From NCBI GenBank assembly GCA_963921825.1, contig OY997596.1, forward strand, positions 32,541,932 to 32,605,931: a stretch of 64,000 nucleotides of DNA. Reading direction: 5' to 3'. The notes under the pieces are model-generated. The model worked only from the letters and a program-made list of their open reading frames with translations. It had not been told where the DNA came from and searched no databases. The stretch comes from Erodium maritimum. Taxonomy: Eukaryota > Streptophyta > Magnoliopsida > Geraniales > Geraniaceae. A program made the position numbers and the translations under genes. Positions 23,321-34,604 of the stretch are shown here, piece after piece. Numbering within the stretch: position 1 is the stretch's first letter; each line of letters opens with the position of its first letter.

Positions 23321-23764
23321 TGGAATATTTTTGTTTTCATTCTTGATTCTTGCTTCCTCTGCAATGGATTTGAATCTCGGGGACATTTTCAAAATTGTGA
23401 AGTTGAATCTGGATTTTTTGAGTGAAACATATTTTGATTTTTGGTCAGATAAATAGATGATATGAAAATTTAATAGAAAATGAAAAAATGTTTGTTTTTA
23501 TTAATTATTTTAATAATAATTCTGAAAAACCATATACATATATATATATATATAAGGGCACTTTCCCATAATGAATTTTGTTACTTGTTAGCAAAATATA
23601 AACCATTGAATTTTTAAATCTAATGGCTATAGATTTTCAACCTCAATTATCCACAAATAAAATAGAAAAATAAACAAAAGGGTAGTTTGGTAACTCCATC
23701 TCCTTTATATTTTTAATATTTTTTTTTGTTTTTAAATTTTCGATTATTTTCATATTTAGTAATT

Positions 23765-24525
23765 AATGTTACAGAATAGTATATCCGATATTACAAAAAT
23801 TTATGTCATACGTTACAGAAAGTTTATATTGGTGTTCTAGACTTTTATTTGATATAAGAAAATATAAATCGATGTTGTAGAAATTTAAAACGGTGTTATA
23901 CAATTTAAAACCGATATTACAAAATTTTTAAATTGATGTTACAGAATTTATAACCGATATCACATATTTTTAACACATACAAAATCAGTTAAATAATAAA
24001 ATATAAAAAAGTTATAGAAATAATAACAAAGAGTTACGCATTTCCATACTAATCGTTACAACAATAAAATACACATATATGACAGAATACTACCCAATAA
24101 TATTACACTACCAAAATCTAGAAATTACAAGTCTAAAAGAAACAAATAATTATACAACTTAAAACAATTGTTACAAAAATTTACAAACTTCCATAAAAAT
24201 AAAATATTATATAATCCCATACCGACCAACATAAAAATTACAGAAATGTACCCTAACAGTTACATAAATCTACAATGAAAATTACAGAAAACAAACGTTA
24301 ATATTACATAAAAATAAACGTTACATGTTACCTTATTAACAGTTACATAGGTATACCTTAATAATTACAGATATATACCCTAGCAATTACAGAACAATAC
24401 TCAACAATTAGTTGCAAAAATACACCCAAACAATTAATTACAAAAATATACCCTAACCATTATAAAAATCTGCTTTAGTAGTTACAGAAATATACGCTGA
24501 CAGTTCCAAATATTACAAAAATTTA
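23765..24525. repeat. Degenerate array of TTACAGAAATATACC-like units
   Basis: Words such as GTTACAGAA, AATTACAGAAATATACCC and CCGATATTACA recur every 25-35 bp for about 750 bp, heavily diverged. Confidence 0.7.
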
Positions 24526-24572
24526 CCCTACACATAGATCTCTATCCATAACATTAAAAAAAGGAAAATAGA

Positions 24573-25170
24573 ATGATTAGATCTGTACCACCGCTGATCA
24601 TTCAAGATGGCACTGCAACAACAACAAGCTGCACCAGATCTGCAATGGTGAGCTGCGCCAGCCCGAGGTCGATCTTCATAGGCGCTTCTGCGATCATAAA
24701 ACGGGAACCAACAGAGCACCACACGGAAAAACTTGTTGGAACGTGCCACGATGAGCTCGTGGGTAGAGATCTGGACTCCGCGATTACGCCCTCGTCTCTG
24801 CTGTTATTCCTTGCGATGCTCGGAAGAGCTGAACTAGACATGCCAAATCGTACATCAATGTGTGGTGGCAGAACCCATGTGGCGGAAAGAGCAAGGACTC
24901 GTCGGACGTGCACAACTGGTTATTCAGGGCACCCCCGTGAAGCATGCCGCCACTAGATTCAAGATCCAATCCAACGGAAACGATCTCCGGACGATCCAGG
25001 TCTGTCCTCTTTTGACAACAAACTCGGATCTACCGTGGTACTTCGATGCTGGCGGATCGAAGCTCAGAGCACGTCGTAAGATTCACGACACGGTAGGATG
25101 AGCTTCGTCAAGCGATGGCGGTCGAGAAAGAACGGCGACGTGTTCTCCTTGTTCGTGCGCCGTCGATATA
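24573..25170. other. GC-rich segment, possible captured gene fragment
   Basis: A sharply bounded, GC-rich block (with ORFs of 127 codons on + at 24573-24956 and 103 on - at 24602-24913) lies between AT-rich arms. Neither strand gives a protein I recognise, and overlapping open frames on both strands are expected from GC content alone. Capture of host exon DNA by a non-autonomous element is the best guess. Confidence 0.35.
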
Positions 25171-25554
25171 AACGAAGGAGGGGATACGGAGTGGCGGCGC
25201 TCGGGACAGAATTTGTGTTTGGGTTGTGTATTGAAAATGAATATTAAATGTAGACTTAATTTAGGGTAAAAGAAAATTCATGAAAGACGTATTCACCCTC
25301 GAATTTATTAAAATTACATAATAATTTATAAGTTCTAGTTATTTACGGTTGTGTGCCATTGGTTTTATAGCCATTGGATTAACATGATCCAATGGTCCAA
25401 ATTTAGGTAACAATTAACAAAACACATTGTAGGTAACGTGTGAATGTATACCTATATATATATATATATCTTATAAAACATTAAACATATAAATTTAAAT
25501 ATAAATAAATAAAATATCAATGAAGTGGAAAATTGAAGAATTATAATTTGAGAA

Positions 25555-26597
25555 GGGAAATTTGGAAATCTATGCTTCATAACATAGCATATTTTGTTAG
25601 TATGTAAATCTATGCTTTTGAAATATTTTAGGACAAAAATACCCTTATTATTATTAGTTTAAATCTCAAAATAAATTGTATATGAGAGGATTTGAACCAT
25701 GGTTGTTCAAAAAAAAATATTTGAACTTCACCACTTGTACTAACTTACTTATATGTATTATAGCCTTTTATTATTTATTTTACTATATTTTATTATATAT
25801 TAAGTTCTCGTACTACACCAAAATTTAGAATAAAAATATGGATAATTGAAAAATACTTATGGTGAACTCTGCACGTTTTGTAAATACTTACGGTGTACTT
25901 TTTGTTTGTTAAAAATACTTACTATATATTATTTTTCATGTGCAAAAAGTGTGAAAACTAACGGAAAATTGGGATTTTAGAGAATGTAAAACTTTAAAAT
26001 TTTCAAAATAAATAAATGTGTATATATATATATATACTAATATATTTTTAAATAGTATTTATTTATTTATTTTGGTATACACATAGTTATTTATTCTGAA
26101 ATACTTACGGTATACCCATATTTATTTATGTTGAAAATTTTAAAGTTGCACACCCTCTAAAATCCCAGTTTTCCGTTAGGTTTCACATTTTTAACGCATG
26201 AAAAATAATACACTATAAGTATTTGTAACAAAAACAATACACCGTAAGTATTTGCAAAACGTGCAGAGTTAACCATAAGTATTTTTCAATTATTCATATT
26301 TTTATTTTAACATATAGTGTTTTACGAAAACTTAGTATATAAAAAAGTATAGTAAAAATAATAATAAAAGGCTACAATGCATGTAAGTAATTTAGCACAA
26401 GTGGTTAAGTCCAAACATTTTTTCTAGAACAACCATGGTTCAAATCCTCTCATATACAATTTATTTTGAGATTTAAACTAATAATAAGGGTATTTTTGTC
26501 CTAAAACATTTCAAAAGCATAGATTTACAAATATTGAATTATAGTGGCATACTAAAAAAATATGCTATGTTATGAAGCATATATTTCCAAATTTCCC
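25555..26597. mobile_element. Fold-back element, 1.04-kb near-palindrome
   Basis: The left arm from GGGAAATTTGGAAATCTATG is repeated in reverse up to CCAAATTTCCC at 26597. The arms pair over most of their length (about 480 bp each) around a centre near 26060; for example GGATTTGAACCATGGTTGTT at about 25689 pairs with AACAACCATGGTTCAAATCC near 26435. Flanks TTTGAGAA (25547-25554) and TTTGAAAA (26598-26605) look like an 8-bp duplication with one change. It is non-coding. Confidence 0.85.
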
Positions 26598-26787
26598 TTT
26601 GAAAATAAATGTAAGGGCATTATTGTCATTAACAAAAGTCTGGCAACTCACGTGGCCATCACACAAAAAAAGTAACAAACATTTGTTGTTAAAAGGGACG
26701 GTAAATGTTAGTTTTTGCTAATTAGGTTTTTGTACAGTTGTATAATGGACGAAAACCGTTATTTCTTGGTGTTTCCCCTTCAAATAA

Positions 26788-27263
26788 CTACATTCTGATG
26801 TGGGGCGTACTTAAGGACGGAGCGTCCCTTAGACCATCACAGGCCTAGGAACGGTCCATGACCAAACCCACGATAGACCTAGGCTCTCTTCGTGCCTCAA
26901 ACCGCGACAGAACATAAGACCTATATGCTCATATGAGACATTCTTCTTCTTCTTCTCTATGTTCTATCTTGTTCTTCATGAGCCAAATCTCAATTGATCT
27001 AGGGCTAGGGGAAGCAATATGATAAATTAGTTCAATGAATTCATGTTGATTCTATGTAATTTGTTCATATATTAACGTTTTCATGATTTGATTGAATGTT
27101 TTGTCAAATTGATCACTTTATAGACGAGTAGGTTTTTGCATTAAAAAATTATGAAATAAAAGGAAGGACTGTATATCATGTAACTCAATTTTAAATCCCC
27201 ATTTGCTAATTAAAAAATATAATATACCAGATGAGAATATGAACTCTTAATTTTTGAGATCTT
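26788..27263. repeat. Dispersed repeat, right part, and unassigned DNA
   Basis: Bases 26788-26960 continue the repeat that resembles 32450-32570 (CTACATTCTGATG, then GGACGG and CCGTCA/CCATCAC blocks). The rest, to 27263, is AT-rich. It has AATCTCAATTGATCTAGGGCTAGGGG-like wording that I associate with plant gypsy LTRs, without a firm assignment. Confidence 0.5.
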
Positions 27264-28398
27264 CTTATTGTTAGTCTTAATGCTCGTAGTTCAATCCTAA
27301 ATGTCCAAAAGTATATATCATCGTTAGCAATAAAATTAAAGCGGCTTTATATTACTTATGTGTTGGAGTAATATATCGACGTGTGTTCTGATCTATGCCC
27401 ATCATGCGAATAGAACCATAGATCAAGATGGATCACACTCAATGGGTCCCTAGTCAACAAAACTTCACTAGAAGTGATTAGCATGAAAGATGGCTCTTTA
27501 TGGCTTACGTTCTATTAGTCATTGGAATGGGATTCCGGAGTCTGATCATAGATATCATGTGGGATGTGATATTGGAAGACCCGGCATGAATATGTGCCAT
27601 AGATCAAGTCATGAACATATTCATTGCCGTAGTTTGCCATGTATCCTTAGACCAAGGAGTCTTTGTGATCGCTATGCAGTAAACAACTGAGTTTAACCTG
27701 AGCGTAACGTTGTCCATAACAGGGCTTCCATAACGGCCAGGATTGGCTTGCGGACAGACTGCATGAGAGACACGAAAGACGGCTAAGGGATTTATCCCTC
27801 ATACTACAGTATGAGAAAGATATCGATTATCGGCCACTTGATCGAGAGTGACTGAAAAAATAGCATGGCCATGCACATGATACTGGGTCTCATATATTCA
27901 GTCATCTCACATATCAAGGAACAATGATTGAGAATAATAAGGATGACGGCTCTATGCCTTATCTCAATCAGGATATCGGAGATAAAAGGATAATGATAGG
28001 GACGACTGAAAGGTTAGAAGCGACAGGGTCGATTCGTTATGCAGTGTTAGACAATACTAAAATCTCGTTAGTTTCCACTTATATAGGATCAAGTAGAATG
28101 GGATTTTACGTTGATCTTTGACATGCATAAACTTAAGGGTCACACTGGAGGATGAAACTCATTGACACATTTATGGAGAATGGCCAAAAGGGCGTTGTCT
28201 CGAGACACGACCAAAACTGGGTTTTGGGTCATGTGCCCGTAACTGAATAGGACATTACGGATCAAGACAAGGCTTGTAGTCTAGGGATTTATCACATCAG
28301 ATAATGCTGGGCATTTTCGGTATGGAAGGCTTGGAGGTGATAAGCGCATCACGGGACCTCATTGGGAATGGCCACGGGCCTTGTTCCAAGAGGCCCAT

Positions 28399-31346
28399 TG
28401 TCACGCCCCAAATTCAGTAGAACCGAACCCGGAACGCAAACTTTTAAAACAATAAAACATTTTCAAACCTTTAAATAAGATACTTTAAAACCACCATTTA
28501 CTTAAACAAAAATAATTATTTACAACTCAAAAGTACGTCCCAACAAGTGGACAAAATATAAGGTATACGTCGCTAGACTCAAAAGTAAACCCGGACTCCC
28601 GCTCCTAGCTCTTCAAGCTTCGGAAGCTCACCTAGTCCATCCCGCGACCAGTTCCTGTAGGAAAAGCAGCTAGGGGTGAGCGTTCGCTCACCACCACGGA
28701 TAACAGACGGACTACGACATACTTAGCAGACAATGTCGGTAACACCAACACCAAACCCAACACCGGGGACTACTATCCCCAAACTCAAGTAACCCGACTG
28801 ACACACAAACCGTCACTTTCCTCAACCTACTCAACACTCGGACACGTAATGTAGACCCGACACAACAATTGACGACTTCCTCCAAAGACACGACAGATAA
28901 CCACGCAACACCCAAGATCACTAAGGATCGCACACCAAACAAGATCACAAAGAATCGCACTCCAGCTGCTCAGTAACCCCCATGCCCTTTACCGATCCCT
29001 GTCAGGCCAGGCGGTCGACATGTCGCACTTTTCCCGACACAAAGTCGGATCAGGCTGTCGACCTGTCACCACCACCCACGCACGCGCGGCCAGGACCCCT
29101 TTCCTCATGGGCGGCCCCCCTACCCCGTCTGAACATGAAGACGCGTGCGATCACAGGACCCCCGTTATTATGAAGCTGGCCCCCAACCTCAGGTAACCAC
29201 AATAACAATCACAAACAAAGTTCAACAAACAGCAACAACGCCAGTTTGACACTCCACAGGCACTCATGGCCACCCAAGACACCAACGGTAAAACACGTGT
29301 TCAACAACCCCACGCGCACTCAAGGCCACCCATAACACCAACGGTAGAACACGGGTTCAACAACCCCACGGGCACTCAAGGCCACCCAAAACACCAACGG
29401 TAGAACACGGGTTCAACAACCCCACGGGCACTCAAGGCCACCCAAAACACCAACGGTAGAACACGGGTTCAACAACCCCACGGGCACTCATGGCCACCCA
29501 AGACACCAAAAGTAAAGACAAGGGTTCAACAACCCCACGGGAACTCATGGCCACCCAAGACATCAACAGTAAAGACACGGGCTCTCATGGCCACCCCAAA
29601 CACAACAGTAAAAATACGGGCTCTCATGGCCACCCAAGACACACATTAAACAATCAACCTCCGGGCAAAACCAAATGCCTCCAGTAAATCTAATATCGAA
29701 AGTTCACTGCTCCTATGACACTACTAAGTGTCACATGCATTTCTATTGTTCGATGCATTCCCGTATCATACGACACCACCCGATGTCGCCTGCCTTTCTA
29801 ATATTCGATAAACCTACTTAACCCATGACACCCAAGTGTCACATGCATTTCTACTGTTAACTTTCCCTAGTCAGGGCCGAGATCCGGCTACTTTTCCCTA
29901 CCTCGTATGCTTTCTCCAAAAGCTCACAATCAAGCTCCGGCGTGATCCCGATTACTCGCCTAGCTTTCCCTTTCCTCTGTCTGCGGCACGATCTAATAAG
30001 AACACAATTTTAAACACTTTTAAGCTTGCAGACATAAACTGAAATTTAATAAACTTGACGCCCAAAAGTAACCCCGACAATGTCGATCACTCCCAAACTT
30101 CCCAATTACTCGACATTGTCGATAATGGACTCGGAAAAGCCCGATTCGCCCGACATGGAGAATCTGCCCTGGTTTTGAAAACGTCCTTCCGGGGCTCCGA
30201 AAATTCCCGTTTTCATTTCTACGGTCTTAGAATAATTCAAGGGTTCTTATGCACTCGATGGAATCAATTTCCGACTTCCGAGTCATTTAATTTGCATTTA
30301 AAGTTTCCAAACCCGTCAATTACAACTTTCACAATTTAATTCCAAATTTTGATCCGGGTGTAGATTAATGACTCGGGAAACGTCCTAAAACACCCGAACA
30401 CGAAACCCGAATACTCGAGCGTATGGGCCCCACCCGGCCACCCTTGGCCGTGGGAGGCTAGGGTTGGTTTGGGCCCGGCTCACCATGGTGGTGGCCGGCC
30501 CTAGCTCCGTCCAGCCACCACACACGGTGGCCGGAGCTCCCCCCGAGCTCCCGGTCACCGGAAAACGTTCAATATTCGCTCCAAAACGTCTCCAAGACGT
30601 CTCCAACGATCCCCACACCTCAATACCACCATAAACTGCTAGTTTTACTCAAACCCTAACTTTCAAACTTAAGCAAAACGAGAATCGGTTAGATGCTCAC
30701 CGTAGAGAATGACGGTGTGAGCTTGAATCTTCTATCCTTAAGACGATCCAATTGCTTTATGAACAAGAAAAGGCCAAACCCTAACCTCTCTTTTCTCTCT
30801 TCTTTCTCTTTTTAAAACCTCTATTTTTTCTTTTTGAAAAGCCTTGGCCGAACCCCCCCTCTCAAGTTGTCTTCTTTTTTTGCCCCATAAACCTAACACC
30901 ACCACTTGGTTGACAAATGGCAAGTGGGCCCCACACCTTTTTGAGAAGTATATCCTAGATATTTTCCAATCAGATTCGCGAAATTCGGACGTCTCGGGCC
31001 CCGAACGGGCACTTTTTCCAAGAAATTACGAAACTTCACGGGCTACAAGGAAACGGCTCAACTAAGACCGTTGCGACGACGGCTAAGCTTTTTGGATCCG
31101 AAACGGATCTCAAATGGACCAAAACGTCGCTCGGTTGACTTTTCCAGCGAAAAGTCAACATTTCCCAAATTGGTCAGAAAGTTGCCCTGAGTCCCCCAGA
31201 ACTCACTTTGGTCGATATCGGGGTCAACTTAAGTCCGGTATGACCCTCGGGGTCAAATTTAGGTTCATTTAAGTGTCTGCCTAAATTTTTTAAATTTTCC
31301 CGTTTTTCGCATATTTGACTAGCGTTGACCGGGAGTGGTTATTACA
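28399..31346 (-). mobile_element. LTR-3 gypsy solo LTR, antisense
   Basis: 2,948 bp from TGTCACGCCCC to GGTTATTACA on the + strand, so the LTR reads TGTAATAACC to GGGGCGTGACA on the minus strand. Exact CCCAT duplications lie at 28394-28398 and 31347-31351. No internal sequence remains. The minisatellite at about 29262-29660 has about six 56-bp units and two short ones, fewer than its sister LTR at 34605. Confidence 0.95.
29262..29660 (-). repeat. LTR-3 minisatellite, short allele
   Basis: Units of about 56 bp of the type CACTCAAGGCCACCC, then AACACGGGTTCAACAACCCC. About six full units plus two 43-bp units. Confidence 0.95.
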
Positions 31347-32242
31347 CCCATGCAACCAAGGCTCATGGAACTAATTAATCAAGTCTTGATTAATTAGTAC
31401 TAAGTAAGCAAGACAAGGATTAAGGTGTTGGTGATTCACCACCTAACCCCATCTTATCTAGCCTTACTTAGCACCATACTTGTCTTATTTACATCATACT
31501 TGTCTCATGCTTTTAGTTTGACTAGTTGATGGGGTTTGTTATGTTTAAGTCATCTATTTTCAACATAACAAAAACAAGACAAGAATAAGAAACACAACTT
31601 CTCCCTCCTCTCCTTTGCAATTTCGGCCAAGACAAGTCTCACCTCCATTTTTGTGTTCTTGAGTTCTCAAAGAGAAGAACTACGTGGCTTGATTCCCATG
31701 TGTATACGTAGGCGTCTTGGAGACTCAACTATCATACGTTACCCGGTGTTCTTGTTTTGGTAAGAAATAGTGCTGAATTTTTCTCTTCTGAATCCATTCT
31801 TTGTTAGTTGTTTCATGGTTTTAATTGTCTCTTGGTTTTCATTGATTTTCCGCTGCGAATTGGTTCATCTCCAACCCTACCTCAAGACCCAACACTTATA
31901 CACTGAACCTCAGCTCATTTTGTTTAAGACAATTATATTTTTTGTCTCAATGTAAGAATAATGTGATTATGCCGATGAATTTAGTTTTGTAAGGTCCTTG
32001 TTTTGTGGAGATGATTTCGTATAAGAATGGAAGTAGTGCGGTTAGGGAAAGATCAAATAAATCATGGGATGAAGGTTCATAGATGCTGCTGGTGAATTTT
32101 TTTATAGTAGTATATGTATTTTGAATTTTGTGTAAAATAATCAGTTGGTTCATAGTCATGTAGTCATGCATACTGATGTGGACCCAAAATGTATCGTTTT
32201 TTTGATGTTTTAAGCCAATATCTTGTGCGTTTCATTTCTGGG

Positions 32243-32570
32243 TTAGTGTGTTTTGATGCACTTCTCTCTATTTGTGCAAGTATTTATTCTTCAGGTTCAG
32301 GAATTCGAAGCGAAATAAGAAGTTTTGGAGCTAAATGGAGCAAAAATTTGTTAAAAGAGTTTTAGAGTCTAACTGATATTCCGAAGATAACTTCATCATT
32401 CAAACTCTGAATTGCTGTTATGAGATGTTAAATAGAACGGAATTTAGAGAACTACATTCTGATGTAGGGCGAACCAAGGACGGACTGTCCCTCAAACCGT
32501 CACATGCCTAGGCACGGTCCACGATCGAACCCACGTCGGACCCAAGCACTCTCCAGACCTCAAATCGCGG
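32243..32570. repeat. Dispersed repeat, copy without MULE (empty site)
   Basis: Collinear with 22410-22634 plus 26788-26930. At the MULE position it reads GGAATTTAGAGAACTACATTC without interruption, supporting the MULE boundaries called above. Confidence 0.8.
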
Positions 32571-33177
32571 TGAACCAAAAGACCTTTGGTGCGCCAAACC
32601 GCGACGGTCTGATGAGTAGGGATGACTATGTGTCAAATCCCTCTTTTAACGTGCATCAGGGCACGGTCATCAAGCCATATATATGACGATTAAGTACCAG
32701 TTGATCCCATAGAGTGTAGATGTATCATTATCATTTCGCTAAACCCAGTTGACGTGGGATGTCACTTCCACATCCCCGAAAGGGAAAAAAAGGGTAAAAG
32801 TAAAGGTTATTTGAATTCTAGATAGCTATTGATTCACGCAAAGAGTCGGTCACAGGTATAAATAAACATGACTTCTAATTAACGCACGATATGGTCAACG
32901 ATGGTGAAATATAATAATGCTTTCCTTATGGTCTTAAGTTCCTATGTGTGCAATATCTTGAAATCAACCACATACTAGTCACGGGGAGAAGGCAAAAGTC
33001 CATTTCCGGGAATGATATGCATACCACCAATCATCGAAAATAATAATAATAATAATAAAAGGGTGTAGTTGTATGATCTTGAGCAAATCTCGACCAATCC
33101 TCGAACAAAAGATAACAACAACGAACGCATGTCACTCTCGCTACCAACAACTACAAGTAGAGATAGCTACACCACTC

Positions 33178-33680
33178 GACGAATCTACTTAGCTACTCAT
33201 AGTTCACTTCCTAATTCTCGAATGCCAACAATAAAGATGAACATAAAAAATCAAAGACAACTAAATAGAGAAACGAATCACGAAGCTCTGATAATACACA
33301 AGCATACGTAAGACTCTAAATCACGGACGAATCTACTTAATTACGCTTAGTTCACTTCTTGAAACCCAAGAACCACCGATCAAGATGATGTCGGTAATCT
33401 AGTAGAACTAAATAGAGTAACGAATTACGAAACTCTGGTAATACGCAAGCGTAAGTAAACTCTAAAACACTCAACGAATCTACTTAGCTACGCCTTGTTC
33501 AATCACCATAACTACCGAATGCCATCAATAATATGGTCACCGATAATTAAGGCGAACTACATAAAACATCGAATCACGATATTTTGAAAACCAAACACCA
33601 CCAATCAAGATGATTTCAGTCATCAAGTAGAACTACATATAGTAACGAATCACGAGACTCAAGTAACATACAAGGGTAAG
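33178..33680. repeat. Diverged 150-bp tandem repeat
   Basis: ACGAATCTACTTAGCTACG-like starts at about 33178, 33328 and 33475. Each is followed by AACCACCGATCAAGATGATG-like and GAATCACGAAACTC-like blocks, giving about 3.3 units of roughly 150 bp. Confidence 0.75.
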
Positions 33681-34604
33681 TAAATTCTATAAAAGTGAAA
33701 TCTCGTCTCACACTAGATCGAATCATGGATCGCTCCAATCATTAACCTACATAGCGCACAACAATGATGAGAAATCTCCTTATTGTTTGGTCGGCTTGAA
33801 AAATACAAGAGAATCGAGAAAACACATCCTAACATATTTATATATCATCAATAGGAAATCAAGACATGTGAATGTGAGAAATCCTAGATAAGTTCACTGA
33901 ATGGCTAAAGTTTGTATTTTTACGAACTCTAGCCTAGAACTTGATATACACCCAAGAGATGAAATAGCTTGCACATGAAATCGGGTTTAAAATCATGAAA
34001 ATTTGAACACAAAGTAATATAATCATGCTTCAACATCGAGTGGCTTAAATATAGATTAAAAACTCATACAAGCAAGTGCATGCTAATTAAACTAAAAAAA
34101 ACCCCAATTCATGGCAATAACATCACCAACATCAAATTAACAATATAAAGCTATGCATCAACTTAAATGAAATCATCATTTACACAATACCCATGACTAA
34201 GGATTCAAATCCAAGGTCATGGAATCCAGATCCAACTCAAACAATCCAAAAATCCTAGCTTTACAACAATATAGAAAAAAGTAGAAATGGTGGTAGACTC
34301 ATGGATGCTTGAAAACTCCTTGGATCGTCAAAGTTGTGGTCCTTGGTGGTAGATTTGCTCTAAAAAATCAATAACAAGCAATTGTGTAGAGAGAGAAGAA
34401 GTACAAAGAAGATAAATTCTAAAGTTTAAATTGTGTTGTTAAAAATGTCCTTTTAAAAAATAATTATCCTACCTTGTATAAGCTATGTCACAGAAGAGGG
34501 GAAAATAATTGTCCTCTTAATCGGAATTGCACAAATTGAAGCTGGAAGAATGTTGGAAGATGGACGCAATCACTTGCGGGCATGCTCTCATGAATGGCGG
34601 TGCA

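Larger units (their letters stand above)
23555..25453. mobile_element. Inverted-repeat element inserted in a TA tract
   Basis: Both ends abut TA-repeats (about 23537-23554 and 25454-25468). The left arm (AGGGCACTTTCCCATAATG, then TGTTACTTGTTAGCAAAAT, AACCATTGAAT and TCTAATGGCTATA) matches the reverse of the right arm (CAATGTGTTTTGTTAATTGTTACC, ACCATTGGAT, CCAATGGCTATA) over about 90 bp with divergence. The interior holds a degenerate tandem array and a GC-rich segment. No transposase is seen; the class is uncertain. Confidence 0.6.
22635..26778. mobile_element. Non-autonomous Mutator-like element (MULE), 4.1 kb
   Basis: Flanked by exact 9-bp duplications TTCAAATAA. The terminal inverted repeats extend about 110 bp: left GGAAAGACTCCAAGAAATAAC, then CGTCCATTATACAACT; the right end read in reverse gives GGGGAAACACCAAGAAATAAC, then the same CGTCCATTATACAACT. 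The left copy has about 38 extra bases inside. No transposase was found. It holds a (TTC)n tract, a GC-rich gene-like segment at 23047-23320 and two further inverted-repeat elements at 23555-25453 and 25555-26597, so much of its length is later insertion. Confidence 0.9.
27269..31894 (+). mobile_element. Copia solo LTR, split by nested LTR-3 solo LTR
   Basis: Runs from TGTTAGTCTTAATGC to CAAGACCCAACA and matches the LTRs of the full copia at 52254-60715. CTTAT duplications at 27264-27268 and 31895-31899 flank it. Removing the insert 28399-31346 and its duplication leaves about 1.67 kb, close to the 1,688 bp of the intact LTR. There is no primer site after it, so it is a solo LTR. Confidence 0.94.
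31900..34600. other. Unassigned repeat DNA
   Basis: Bases 32243-32570 are a second copy of the repeat at 22410-22634/26788-26960. There is a small (AAT)n tract near 33042-33058 and a 150-bp tandem array at 33178-33680. The remainder, including AT-rich 33700-34600, gave no recognisable domain or element end. The target of the next solo LTR ends in GTGCA at 34600-34604. Confidence 0.5.

Noticed and set aside
23537..23554. TATA promoter at the TA-repeat
   Set aside because: It is a simple TA microsatellite flanking an inverted-repeat element, with a matching tract at the other end.
24573..24956. Host protein-coding gene of 127 codons
   Set aside because: A comparable open frame exists on the opposite strand, no domain is recognisable, and it lies inside nested non-autonomous transposons.
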